From positions 121,587,989 through 121,651,988 of the forward strand of contig CP136068.1 in assembly GCA_032622095.1 (NCBI GenBank): a DNA stretch of 64,000 nucleotides, given 5' to 3'. A program made the position numbers and the translations under genes. The DNA comes from Siphonodentalium dalli. Taxonomy: Eukaryota > Mollusca > Scaphopoda > Gadilida > Siphonodentaliidae. The notes below the pieces were generated by a model. It was not told where the DNA came from. It was given only the letters and a program-made list of their open reading frames with translations, and made no database searches. Below are positions 44,225 to 55,320 of the stretch, piece by piece; the first letter of the stretch is position 1, and each line of letters starts with the position of its first letter.

Positions 44225-44435
44225 CATGTAAAGAGTGTGCGATAAGCAAAACACTCAACACCGTGGCCATTTTGTTTGGAGAGTGATTCACGGTGACCCA
44301 TTCAACACTGAAATCTTGAGTGGCGAGCATTAGAGAGCGATATATCAGTATGTTGTAAATAGTATGGTGTCAAATTGCCCAAAATACACTTAGGTGTCTG
44401 CCCGGTGTTGAGTGTTTTGCATGTCACACAATCTT
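44225..44435. mobile_element. Inverted-repeat element, possible MITE
   Basis: 'gcaaaacactcaacaccg' (about 44247-44264) pairs with 'cggtgttgagtgttttgc' (about 44402-44420). Weaker pairing outside them includes 'gtgtgcga' and 'tcacac'. The interior is unique. The ends were not resolved. Confidence 0.45.
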
Positions 44436-44509
44436 TACCCAATGTACTGTATCATAATATGGCCTTTCTTTACTGACACTGCATACAATCTTGACAATAT
44501 CATGATATC

Positions 44510-44640
44510 ATGATATTGGTATAAGAACAAAATCTGTCGTTATATTAATATTCTTTCTGTATTAAGGCAGTTTTAATGGAAGTGACTTTTTTAACAGCAA
44601 TACCTATCGCAAAAGCAAATCGTATCTTTAAGGTTACATC
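44510..44640. mobile_element. Single arm of the family E palindrome
   Basis: 'ttaatattctttctgta', then 'ggcagttttaatggaagtga' and 'aacagcaatacc', parallels the right arm at 14330-14437. Confidence 0.55.
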
Positions 44641-44880
44641 CAATACTTTATTTATCATCCAAATCTGTGAGCTGGTTGCACCCCTGATCCACCTGAGAAA
44701 TATCTATACAAAATATGACTCTTTCGGTTTTGCGGTGCTAAAGAAAAGAGGCTAAATCAAATGCTGATGGACCGACAAATGAATGGATGGTTAAATATAT
44801 GGATGGAAGGATGAATAGACAACAGATGAGGAGTGATGACAATAGCTTCATGACGACTTTGTCTCAGGTTAGATCAAAAC
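44640..44880. repeat. Diverged tandem-repeat unit ('cacaccaaatatgaac' family)
   Basis: One unit with 'gcaccctgatccacctgaga'-like text, a degenerate 'gacggacaa' stretch and the closing 'ttgtctcaggtt' tail shared with 3430. Confidence 0.45.
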
Positions 44881-45548
44881 ATGGGTTTTCATCCTGCAAA
44901 CACTCCTACTCCTGGGATTGAAAGGGAAGGCCTTTTTCTCATTCTTCTTTTTATTCAATTTCCTGTTCAGTAACATGGTCAACACCCTCTCCTATTATGA
45001 AATCTCAAACAATTGAGCACATTGCCCACATGATGCAAACAAATTAGTGATGGCACATAAACTCAATTTAGAAATCAACCAAACTACATGCCATCAAATT
45101 GCAATACTTAATAATAAAACCTACATAATTAAAATTTAATATGAAATCTTTTAAAGTGATGTGAAACACTCTGGTAGGGAGATCAGATATAAATGGAGAA
45201 TAATCTTGTTCAAAGTAGTAATTTTTACCAATATTATATCCAAATTGACAACAAACAGCGTCATTCTTATATATTAATTAAATGCAGTGACTCTCGGTGG
45301 CGAAATCGTTTTCATTAGTTTATCACCGATAGATGCGTCCCAAATCGAGTAGTAAATATTTACAATTGAGCTTAGTTCAGCCAATGTTTTCTATGGAGTG
45401 GTACGGTCGATTTGCTTCAGATTTTCGGCAATGTTAGTAGAATGCTACATTCACCCAGTTGACATAGCACCTGGATACTAACTGATCTGTTTCAAGCACC
45501 CAAACAAGTACACAATATGTCTTTAAGTGCCTCAATGCGTTCACAGTT
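44881..45548. other. No recognisable feature
   Basis: Non-coding sequence. No exon, repeat or open frame was supported. Confidence 0.4.
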
Positions 45549-45649
45549 CAAGCCTGCAAATAGGGTGATGCTATCCCACACCTCATTCTGCTTAGACCTC
45601 GCAATCAGATTGAATTTCCCCAGTTGAAGATGGTGATGTTCACCCATTA

Positions 45650-47323
45650 GGCCTAAAAAAAAAAGACGACCGACCCTATTTTAAACCCCCGACCCTAAAC
45701 TTTTTATTGCCATTGCAACAAAAAAACAAAATAAAATAAAAAAAATTTATTTAAATTTTTATTTTTTCAATTTAGGCGACACCAATTTTTAAGTCTGGTT
45801 TACGAACATGTGGGGAGAAAAAAAGTAGATGCAGGAGGGGAAAAAAATAAAAATAAAAAATATTGTCCCCCTAATTTATATCAAGTAAATCGTGGAATTT
45901 TACAAAAATTTTACAAAAATTATTTTTGAATGAAATTCTGAACCAAACAAGACATTTCTTGTCATGAAATACATGAAACTATGGATCTGTAAAGGATTAT
46001 AAGCAGAACCGGATGCGGCAGCACATGAAAATCAGTATGCGTGTAAAAAAAAAATGGGAGAAATAATTATTTTATTTTTTTTCATGAAATGGAAAAAAAG
46101 TTGTAGGAGGTGTTCGTAAACCAGACTTCAAAATTGGTGTTGCCTTAGGTTCCAATTCATATCATAACAAGATGCAAAGCATTTATATATATTGACAATT
46201 TGACATAAGAAACTTAAGTTTACAAAAAGATTTAAGTATAACAGTTGGAATCATACTGTAAAGTATGTTTGGCTTTATCTAGCTTTCATCTGTGAAAACT
46301 TCAAATAGTTTCAGTTCAGGTTTGTTATCATTCAGCCTTAAGACTTCAGTATTTCAATCAAATACAGTACAGGAACATTAACAATTTGATCGAATCAACC
46401 TGGTTATCAGATGGGATCTCATAATACCAAATGAATAATTAATATAGAGATTAGTACTATAAATAGTAATTACTAACTTAATAGACATTGTTTCTGTACT
46501 ACATGTAGTATATTATGTATGTGTCTTACTTGAATTTAATAAAAAAGCCAATTATATGAATTAGAGTGATAATGGTAAGTCTCATTTCAAGCAGGATAAG
46601 CATAATCCATTCAACCAAAAGATATCTGACAATGACTTATAAGCATTTCCAATCCATACATATATAAAAAAAATTCCAAAGTTATGCTTGAGAAACTTGA
46701 TCAAATTGACCTCTCAGTAAAATTCAAAATACTGACTCAAAGTGCCCTAGATTAGCTCTAAATGCAATGGATTTTCAAAAAATTTCCAGGGGAGAACCCC
46801 CACCATCAGCAGGGGGTCATCCCTCCCAAACCTTCCTCCGATCAGGCCTTCAGGTTATGCCTTCGGCATATCATTGCCCAAAATCAGGTGTCCCCAAAAA
46901 ATACCTAGATACTTCACTGAACGCGGAGAAGAAGGTAGTGTTGTGAAGCCATCATTAAGAGATCGGTACAAGATGGTCACTCCAATATGTGAACAGTGCA
47001 GTGGCGCTGGACTGACTCCAGTTGTCGCCAGACCATATGGGAAATATTAGGATTATCAAAGACTATATTAGTATATAGACTGGTATATATGTAAATATTA
47101 AAGCATATGTAAGATTGAATTGGAGTTTCTAGTTCCTCTGTCATCTGGGTTAACCTGATTGGGGCTAAGAAGTGCATAGTTTGGGTTATTGACAAGTATT
47201 ATACAACTATTTTTAAAGATACTGAAAAAAAAAAGTTAACAGAAAAAAAAAAGTTAAGCCTACCTACCTACCCTAATTTTTTTCAGCTCGTTAGCGGAAA
47301 CAAATGTATTTTTTTTTTAGGCC
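45650..47323. mobile_element. 1.67-kb PIF/Harbinger-type non-autonomous element
   Basis: Ends GGCCTAAAAAAAAAA and TTTTTTTTTTAGGCC are flanked by TTA on both sides. The undisturbed host sequence (seen near 48770) has a single TTA. A 3-bp TTA duplication is diagnostic of PIF/Harbinger-like transposition. No transposase or Myb-like frame is visible, so it must be mobilised in trans. Confidence 0.75.
45775..46144. mobile_element. PIF/Harbinger-type MITE, copy 1 (nested)
   Basis: Ends GGCGACACCAATTTTTAAGT and the complement (one or two mismatches at the right), with TTA on both sides. It lies inside the 1.67-kb element. The second copy is at 50634-50989. Confidence 0.75.
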
Positions 47324-47572
47324 TTAGTCACCTCAATTATGCATTTTATCTTCTGCACATTAGAAGTTATAGAAACGTCACAGAAGGGAAAAAGTAATCA
47401 TTAACAATGTTAATTTGAGGCTATATATACTTCCCAGAAGATGAGGCCTAAGCAGAATGAGGTCACCAGCGGGTGCATTTGCTCATGCTAGCCAACTGTG
47501 CAGGATAGCATCACTAAATTCACCCTCTGGGGACCTATTCTGCAAATGACAGACACACTATTTGCAGGCTTG

Positions 47573-48028
47573 TGGTTACAATTGTGAAATCTTACAAAGT
47601 TTGTTAAAACATTATTACCAAGAAAAGATGAAAAGGAAAGTGTCAATGACACTGTAGCTCATACATTACAGTCAATGGAACAATAAGGAATGAGGCAAGT
47701 TTAAATGTTTCTGCAATACCAGAGGTCAACCCGAAGAGCCATATGAAGTTTGGGATCAGTTGGATGAAAAATGTTTGCTGTGGGGTGTGTTGAAGTATTT
47801 AGTCATGCAAAGAGTAAAATCCAAGATGGCTGCCGGCATGCATGCAACCTTTTAATTTGCATTTTATAATCAGTACAAAATAATTGCGGTACGTTTTTAT
47901 AAACTTGCTCAGAGCTGAAATTGAACATACCCATTTCCAGATTAAAATTTCAGTCATGATGATATACATTAGCAAGCTCAGTGAAAATGTGTCAATGATA
48001 CTTCATTGGAAGACTTTTAATGAATATA
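47573..48028. other. No recognisable feature
   Basis: Includes 'aagtttgggatcagttggat', which may be repeat-derived. Nothing firm. Confidence 0.4.
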
Positions 48029-48241
48029 CAGTAATGCCCTAAATAATCGACTCCTTAACCACAGTAGAATTATGGGTAATTTTTCAGGATTTAGTCAGAA
48101 ATATGGCTTGTTGGCATTCATCGGAAAACTCTCACTGAGAGCTTTCCCATGAATGGCAACAAGCCATATTTCCGACTAAATGTTGAAAAATTACCCATAA
48201 TTCTGCTGTAGTTAAGGTGTCGATTATTTAGGGCATTACTG
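48029..48241. mobile_element. Family B MITE
   Basis: Full-length palindrome from CAGTAATGCCCTAAATAATC to GGGCATTACTG, TA flanks, a few arm mismatches. Confidence 0.75.
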
Positions 48242-48589
48242 TATGTAAAACATCCCACCAGATATAGTATATGTTCATGGCATCGAATTGAATTTAATCT
48301 CAGATAGTAGTTCATACTTAACGTAAGCAAATTTTTCGCAGAATGGGATGGGATGCAGAACAGTAACAAATCGCTGATAAAAAGATAGTATAGATGCATA
48401 TTTTCACTCTAAGGGCCATAACTCATTAATGAACGAAACTGTTCCATGTTGTATTTGATTCCCGGTGCTGGTTCATGATCATAACAAATATGATTCAAAT
48501 CGGGCTGATGATGACTGAGATAGAGCGCTCCAAAGACAAGATGATTGGATGCACACACGTACATACAGATGCATGGAACCAAGCCTGAA

Positions 48590-48930
48590 TTTAGTGTGTC
48601 TGACATTTGCAGATGAGGTCCCCAGAGGGTGAATTTAGTGACGCTATATCAAGCACAGTGGGCTGGCATCAAATTCATCCTCTGGGGACCTCATGCTGCT
48701 TAGGAATCAACTGCTATAAGAGACCTAGGATCAGATTGAAGTTCTTCAGTTGAAGTTATTCACCCATTAGTCACCTCGATTATGCATTTTATCTGCTGCA
48801 AATTACGGGATATAGAAACTGAACAGAAGAGAAAAAGTAACTAAAAACAATGTTAATTTGAGACTATAGATACTTCACAGAAGATGAGGCCTGAGCAGAA
48901 TGAGGTCCCCAGAGGGTGAATTTGGTAAGA
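48590..48930. mobile_element. Family C long-form MITE, right end missing
   Basis: CAAGCCTGAATTTAGTGTGT through the first hairpin and the inner section ('ttcacccattagtcacctcg'), stopping inside the second hairpin at 'gagggtgaatttggtaag'. It gives the uninterrupted inner sequence used to date the insertion at 45650. Confidence 0.7.
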
Positions 48931-49795
48931 AAAAAAACTTGAAAAAATAATAAAAGCACAGATGCGCTTGAGTATCTTCTCATATTCTACAGGATAGAAA
49001 GACGTCGTTGTATTCACCTTCTAAATGCTCAACAAAGGGGTGGGCTTATCTACGAGGACCACCCCATGTATTATTTAGGGTAAAAAACCCAGACTGGGAT
49101 TATCTTCGAGGATGGGCTTACTGATGGTTGTATACAGTAATCAAATTGTTGGTTATTATGCATTCTTCTGGTAAGATATCTAAAAAAAAAAAAAAACTAT
49201 TGCCCAAAATAAATTAGTTCTATATGAAAGTGTTGTTGATAGCAAAGACACCCTGAAACACTCAATATGAAGTCACAGTCTTTCTCCATAGGTATTTTGA
49301 AGCTCATGAATTAACTTTCATTCCCTCCTCACAATTCAAACAGAATCTCACCTTTGACCTCACTTCCAGTATTTACATATCTTAACTGATAATACTCTCG
49401 ATCATAAACAGTCACACCATAATGACAATATATGGTGTATTTAACATTTAAATCTAGTTAACACAATCTACATGAGGGTGACTACCACCTTTTCAGATGC
49501 CGGATTCGGAGTCTGTTAGGGCATATTCCAGATGCCAGACCAGCATACGCTGGATGCCGTTGGGCTCATATTTTGGATGCCGGATTCTTCCATTCAATCC
49601 ATTGTTAAAAAAATTCTTTCTTGATACTAAACACAGAAATACAACCAAGTTCCGTCCGCTGATTTATATTTCTTTGCTCGAACATAATATTCTCCACAAT
49701 TTAGCTCCTTATATACGTCTTGTTATATATGATACATGTACATATAATAGTGCTAATTAAAAGTAGCATTCAAATAGATCACAATACTGACCTGC
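48931..49795. other. No recognisable feature
   Basis: Near 49497-49590 'gatgccggattc' and 'gatgccgttggg' recur in a small imperfect repeat. No exon was supported. Confidence 0.4.
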
Positions 49796-49885
49796 AGAAC
49801 AAAATTTTACCCCAGTAATAATTAATCCAATAGGATTAAGTATTACTGGAGTGGGGCCAAATTTTGTTATGGGGACCTGTGGTCA
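49796..49885. mobile_element. ~90-bp palindrome
   Basis: 'aacaaaattttaccccagta' pairs with 'tactggagtggggccaaattt' around 'aatccaataggatta'. Probably a very small MITE. The ends are not precisely defined. Confidence 0.5.
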
Positions 49886-50630
49886 AAACACTGATAATCT
49901 AAATTAGTCTGTAATGCTGAGTACGCCATAGATGTACTATAATAGTGGAATAGTTATGTTGATTGAATTGAATTTGTTAGAATGGTAAGAATTTGCAAAT
50001 TAAAATGTGAAAATTGTCAAACTTTTGACACTTGACACTGCCTGATTATACATGATGAACTACAAATATAATTTGTTTCTGAAATATTGGAATAATAATC
50101 CAAATTGAGGCTGGGGTGGGGTTTCGGATGACCACTTGAGAACCTCTCTGCATGGGAGCTGGTTCTAATCCAAAGTTGGGTAATTGCTCTTATGCGATAT
50201 GCTGCAGCTATATACTTTCCTGAATCTTAGTACATTTGCTATTCCCCCCCCCCCTACAATAGCTGAAGGGGTCAGGTTACTACATTTTCAGATTTTTGCA
50301 GCTTTCAAATAGGAACCAGTCGATTCAACTAGAGACATTGAGTGCATGCAAATAAACAGACACAAGAGTTGCAAAAACAATGGCAGATGACAGCTAGATA
50401 GCAATTTTCATTCACTAAGCAGTTGTATCACCCCCTACACCACCCCCCCCCCCTCTGGGATGAAGATTATTCATTAAAATGTACTTTTACTTCCATGAAC
50501 TAGAAATTCAGACAGTTGTTGTCGAATTTCACATGATAGATAGACTGGTCATTGTCTTCGTTCACCGAAAAGTTGAAAAGATAGTAACCTGAAATTTTCT
50601 ATCCCACAATACACAAATTGTAATCACACA
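49886..50630. other. Unannotated; poly-C tracts
   Basis: Poly-C runs near 50248 and 50443. No exon or repeat was recognised. Confidence 0.4.
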
Positions 50631-50633
50631 TTA

Positions 50634-50989
50634 GGCGACACCAATTTTTAAGTCTGGTTTACGAACATGTGGGGAGAAAAAAAGTAGATGCAGGAGGGGA
50701 AAAAAATAAAAATTAAAAATATTGTCCCCCTAATTTATATCAAGTAAATCGTGGAATTTTACAAAAATTATTTTTGAATGAAATTCTGAACCAAACAAGA
50801 CATTTCTTGTCATGAAATACATGCAACTATGGATCTGTAAATGATTATAAGCAGAACCGGATGCGGCAGCACATGAAAATCAGTATGCGTGTAAAAAAAA
50901 TTGGGAGAATTTTTTTTTATTTTTTTTCATGAAATGGAAAAAAAGTTGTAGGAGGTGTTCGTAAACCAGACTTAAAAATTGGTGTCGCC
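50634..50989. mobile_element. PIF/Harbinger-type MITE, copy 2
   Basis: GGCGACACCAATTTTTAAGT to the perfect complement ending GGTGTCGCC, flanked by TTA (50631-50633 and 50990-50992). It is nearly identical to copy 1 except for small indels in A/T runs. Confidence 0.8.
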
Positions 50990-50992
50990 TTA

Positions 50993-51748
50993 GGGTTGTA
51001 TGGTATGGAAACCCAGTGGGTTGGGTTGTATTTTTTTGTTTTGGGTGGAATCTTAATTATTCATCAACGGTAGGAGTGTAACGATACAGTTATTACCTAT
51101 GCAGGTAAGTAAAAGTAAGCAGCGGTTGCTCCCATTTAGCTATCAATCTCACATTTACTGAGAGAAATGAAGAGACGACATTCCTCATTACTCGGAAGGT
51201 AGTGTTGTATTCTCTGTTATTAATTGTGTTCCGACAATGCAGTGTGACAATGCGCTCAAAGTTGTCGTCTTTATTGTACTTCCCGGTCAGGCGGAATATC
51301 CCAGATAGTAGATACATCGAGGTGTTTTATTAGTTTTATTTCTTTGTATACAATACGTTAAACAATTGCCATACAAGTAGCAACATTTCTGCAAAAACAA
51401 ACATTTTTGATGATTTTTTCTGCCAATATAGTACACACATTTTTGCGAGTCAATGTACTTGTATCCATGCAAGCTTAATGTCCTTTTGTTGTCGCTATAT
51501 ATCAGTGTATGTATCAGTCTGTATGAAGACTCGGTAATATCAAAATAATTTTAGGTAAGTAAAATCAAGATACGTATTAGGGAGTCAATGGCCACCCTGC
51601 AATGCCATTTAATCCGTGAAATTGGACCATCGATGGAGGTGTTGAACCTATCAAGACAGAAATCGGTTTCAGTCGCGGGGTCGACTTTGTTTTGGGCCAA
51701 ATTGGTGTTTTACCATGGAAGCTAAAAAGATAAATAATCCTCAAAGAA
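50993..51748. other. No recognisable feature
   Basis: On the - strand a possible acceptor lies near 51652 ('tttctgtcttgatag') and could start a short terminal exon, but no selenoprotein S C-terminal motif follows. Otherwise plain. Confidence 0.35.
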
Positions 51749-52008
51749 CCCTTTCTATACTAAAAATACTCATTGACATGTAGATTCCATACGAAATGTT
51801 CAGATAATAAGTTCAACATTCGGCCATAGGCCATTTGTTGAACTTATAATCTGAACATTTCAAACCAATAAATAGGAATTCTGCGCTTGTTTTAGCTGTT
51901 CTTTCTGTCTGTCATAAGCTAATAGTTCTTAAACTTCCCTCCAAATAAATAATAAAGCATTCCAATGTATACTTTTATAACTTACAGGAGAATCTATTAA
52001 TGGGTTAA
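51749..52008. mobile_element. Family G MITE abutting a SELENOS exon
   Basis: AACCCTTTCTATACTAAA left end, inner arms 'cagataataagttcaaca' with the complement, and a degraded right end ('ctattaatgggtta'). It stops about 20 bp short of the proposed donor of the exon at 52028-52111. Confidence 0.55.
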
Positions 52009-52027
52009 TGAACTATGTGTGGCTTAC

Positions 52028-52111
52028 AGGCTTGTACTTTGATCTGTAACCTTTGCCCTCTTGATGTCTGTCCCAGTCATCTATCTTCTCTTGTCTTTTC
52101 TTCTCTTCAAG
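52028..52111 (-). CDS. SELENOS: Selenoprotein S-like, exon D (28 codons)
   Basis: Encodes LEEKKRQEKIDDWDRHQEGK then GYRSKYKP. This matches the highly conserved selenoprotein S segment '[22 protein letters not shown]'. The acceptor 'agttacaattgcag' lies directly before CTTGAAGAG at 52111, and a donor CCT|GTAAGC ends it at 52028. If the donor is not used, the frame runs four more codons to TAG at 52013. Phase 0 at both ends joins cleanly to the preceding exon. Selenoprotein S is an ER membrane protein that links Derlin to the p97/VCP ATPase in ER-associated degradation. The glycine-rich tail with selenocysteine and the SECIS element were not found. Confidence 0.8.
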
Positions 52112-53029
52112 CTGCAATTGTAACTTATAATATAAATCTGTCATAACCATAACATGATTATATAGTGACATACATGGAGTGTCTTCGAGATCAGCGGTAG
52201 CTTGGTTAGAGCCGATATCGGAAATAAGTCTGTGCATGTCTATTTCCGAGGCACCTTGGATGACGATAACCATGGCTGTAGCCACAACGAATGCCACTTT
52301 CAGTATCCAATACAAACAATATGCATTCCCTGTACTAAATTTAATCATCGAATTAACGATAAACTCCACCTTTCCAAAATCGTTTCGTGAATTTAGATAA
52401 GTGTTTTTGTACAACCATCAAACTCAAAGATAAAAATCTATCAACCACACATTCACTTTTTTCAATCGTTCAATCATAGTCCACCAAAGCAGACCTATTG
52501 GGAAAGAACTTATTTTATATTTTACAATTACGACTGGTCTTCCCATATGAGGATAAGAGACTCATAAATATCCAAATATTAAAATATCTCTTAATCTGAT
52601 TAGTCTAATTTGGTGCTGGTGGACTAATTCAATAATTGTCCACCATTTTCATTCCTTGTCCGCCATTTTGAAATTAAAGGTAGTATGACAGCTTGCATCC
52701 CAGAATTGGTGGAAACGTGAGGTCACATATCCTGGCCATCCGTAACTTCGAAGTCCCATCTCTCGGATGCAGCCGATCTCGAAATCACTCCTGTACATCT
52801 ACAAACGTGGTGAGGTCACAGAGGTGACATGTACCTTCGGCAAGCATTACAAATATTATGAGATAACATCAGTGACATTGCAACCTCATATACATGTTTC
52901 TGCTGTCCAGAGTTGATGCATTCGGAATATTGAATAAAAGACCGGTTGACCACACACACGTCTCTGCAAAAGGTGGCTTACTGGCTTAGTTCTCTATATA
53001 ACTTTGGACATGCATGGACTTTAGTTACA
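52112..53029. other. SELENOS intron sequence, no other feature
   Basis: Intron between the two exons at 52111 and 53795. Two open frames on the + strand opposite the exon are antisense readings. Confidence 0.5.
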
Positions 53030-53037
53030 AGCCTGAG

Positions 53038-53492
53038 TTGAGTGTGCCTGCCATTTGCAGAATGAGGTCACCGTAGGGTGAATTTAGTGACGCTATCCTG
53101 TATAGTGGATTAGCGTCACTAAATTCACCCTCTGGGAACCTCATTCTGCATAGGCCTCATCTTCTCAGGAAAGTTACTTCATTATCAAATTTCTACAGAA
53201 ACTTCTTCACATACCGTAGATTCTATTTCTTTTTTAGTTTAGTTTCTCTATATCCCAAAATTGGCAGACAACACATTGAATAATTGAGGTTCCCAATGGG
53301 TGTACATCACAATATTCACCATTTGGGAACTTCCATCTGAGTCTGTGTCTCTCATAGCAGATGAGTCCATGCAGAATGAGGTCCCCAGAGTGTGAATTTA
53401 GTGATGCTAGCCTGCTGTGCAGGAAAGCGTCACTAAATTGACCCTCTGGGGACATCATTCTGCAAATGACAGGCACACTAAACTCAGGCTTG
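53038..53492. mobile_element. Intact family C long-form hAT-type MITE (reference copy)
   Basis: 455 bp, CAAGCCTGAGTTGAGTGTGC to AACTCAGGCTTG, flanked by a perfect 8-bp duplication TTTAGTTA (53030-53037 and 53493-53500). Two outer hairpins enclose a central section of about 240 bp. It has no open frame of note. It lies in a SELENOS intron. Confidence 0.85.
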
Positions 53493-53631
53493 TTTAGTTA
53501 AACCTCAGTGGAATTTGTCAATGCCAGACGTATTCTTCCTCCAATCCGGAGCTGTTGTGGTGTTTGTGTACCCTGCTTTGAGATCTGACATCCCTTTGCC
53601 ATAATGGCATAAATCATGAAAGAGTATATAT

Positions 53632-53775
53632 TTCATACTTTCTGTACTAAATACTCATTGACAGTTAGTTCCCATAGGAAATGTTCAGATAATAAGTTCA
53701 ATATAGGTAGTTTGTTGAACTTATTATCTAATCATTTCCCACCAATGAATATGAACATCCGACCCACAGTTATGA
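53632..53775. mobile_element. Family G MITE, left portion
   Basis: 'actttctgtactaaatactc', then inner arms 'cagataataagttcaa' and 'ttgaacttattatct'. It ends about 20 bp from the SELENOS exon at 53795. The right third is missing. Confidence 0.55.
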
Positions 53776-53794
53776 ATTTGCGTTAGCCTCATAC

Positions 53795-53901
53795 CTCTGC
53801 TTGTTTCTCTTTGTATCTTTCAGCTTGAGCACTGAACTGTTCCTGTAACTTTTGTCTAGCTCTCTCATGACCTTCAATTATATTTGCTGCTCGGTCAGGA
53901 T
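53795..53901 (-). CDS. SELENOS: Selenoprotein S-like, exon C (107 nt)
   Basis: Reads (D)PDRAANIIEGHERARQKLQE then QFSAQAERYKEKQAE. This aligns with the cytosolic coiled-coil of selenoprotein S, for example 'RLKMQEELNAQVEKHKEK'. In vertebrate proteins the stretch just before it holds the p97-binding VIM motif, which is only partly kept here (..ERAR..). Acceptor 'ttttattttag' precedes ATCCTGACC; donor GCAGAG|GTATGA follows. It takes one base from exon B to complete the first Asp codon and ends in phase 0. Confidence 0.85.
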
Positions 53902-54381
53902 CTAAAATAAAATAAACATCATTCAATTGGTATAAACATATTTTACTAGGGGATTGCCTATCAAACATGAAACAAATTTAGTGTTTTGACTCTCTATTCA
54001 GAATTTCTAGGGCATTTGTTTTGTGATTAATTCTCGTACCAGATATCTTCTTACTTAGCCATTGTCTCCAAGGCCCCTCTTCATTTAATTATGGAGCGCA
54101 ATAGCTTCATGGCGAGCATCGCCCATCTCCCATTCCTAATTATTAATTGCCTGTCAAAAATGATGGGTCTTTAGAGTTTCGTCGGTTTACTGATGGCAGC
54201 GGCGTAACTATCTTATATCTATCATGCACTTTATACTGGACATAGAAGCTATAGAATTCTCTTAGTGCTCTCAGCGGTGCCCATGCCCAAATCACTAATA
54301 ATCGGCGAAGGAAATTTTGCCATCACGACCCCTGGAATATGAGCTACAACCCTATGAGCATGTAAGATTAATATTTAACTA
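53902..54381. other. SELENOS intron sequence
   Basis: No additional feature seen. Confidence 0.45.
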
Positions 54382-54594
54382 CAGTAATGCCTTAAATAAT
54401 CGACTCCTTAACCACAGCATAATTATGGATAACTTTTCAGGATTTAGTCGGAAATATGGCTTGTTGCTATTCATCGGAAAGCTCTCAGTGAGAGCTTTCC
54501 GATGAATGGCAACAAACCATATTTCCGACTAAATCCTGAAAAATTACCCATAAATCTGTTGTGGCTAAGAAGTCCATTATTTAGGGCATTACTG
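54382..54594. mobile_element. Family B MITE
   Basis: Full-length palindrome with TA flanks and centre 'agctctcagtgagagct', inside the SELENOS intron. Confidence 0.75.
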
Positions 54595-54904
54595 TACATA
54601 CACAGACAATAATGTAAAACTTTCAAAACAAATTCATTTGTGTAACATATTAAACAAGAGAACGCTGTTGAGGCGTGGCATAATACGCCCGTTTCTGGAG
54701 TAGAGTGGGGCAAGGTTTAATTCATTTGTTTGAAACCTTTGACGTAAGACGAAATAATAACAAACATAAAATACAATAACTACAAGTGTGGTATTTTTGA
54801 CTGAAAAATTCACATACCAAAGTTTATCAATCAGAAACCTCAAAATATAAACATTTTAGGTTGAAATTAATATACCTTGTTACCAGTGAGAAATAACCAC
54901 ATCA

Positions 54905-55320
54905 ACATTCATTAAAATCTAAGTCGAAAAAGGGGCATAACTCAGTCAAAATCATGTGGACGAAACCCATATTCAAACTTGATCTGTATTTTGCGGTGGT
55001 AAACTAATATACCAAATTTGGTTCAGTTCACTTGATTCAATCTAAAGTTATCATCCGGAAACCGCAAATCAGGTAAAATCTAAGTCGAAAAAGGGGCATA
55101 ACTCAGTCAAAATCATGTGGACGAAACCCATATTCGAACTTGATCTGTATTTTGGTGTGGCAAACTAACTTACCAAATTTGGTTCAGTTCACTCGATTCA
55201 ATCTAAAGTTATCATCCGGAAACCAAAAGCGGATGGACGACGGACGGACGGACGATGGACGGACAACCCATTTACATAATATGACTTTTTTTTCAAACAG
55301 GCGTATAAAAATGCAGTCAG
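54905..55320. repeat. 'gggcataactc' tandem array, 161-bp unit
   Basis: Units headed 'aagtcgaaaaaggggcataa' start at 54921 and 55082. They share 'aaatcatgtggacgaaaccc' and 'aaagttatcatccggaaacc' and end in 'acggacggacggacgatgg'. Confidence 0.75.

Larger units (their letters stand above)
45549..47572. mobile_element. Family C long-form MITE split by a 1.67-kb insertion
   Basis: Left end CAAGCCTGCAAATAGGGTG at 45549 and right end TTTGCAGGCTTG at 47572. The inner sequence 'cacccattag|tcacctc', continuous at 48770, is interrupted here at TTA by the element at 45650-47323. Confidence 0.75.

Noticed and set aside
51000-51050. 'YNP' motifs on the - strand as the SELENOS tail
   Set aside because: No acceptor, and the frame runs straight into the Harbinger-type MITE, so the match is probably chance.
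51584-51655. C-terminal SELENOS exon on the - strand after the acceptor-like 'gtcttgatag'
   Set aside because: The reading 'HGLNGIAGWPLTP' followed by a stop lacks the glycine-rich tail and the UGA expected of selenoprotein S.
52179-52400. Open frames on the + strand near 52.2 kb
   Set aside because: They lie in the SELENOS intron, opposite the gene strand, and have no domain or splice support.
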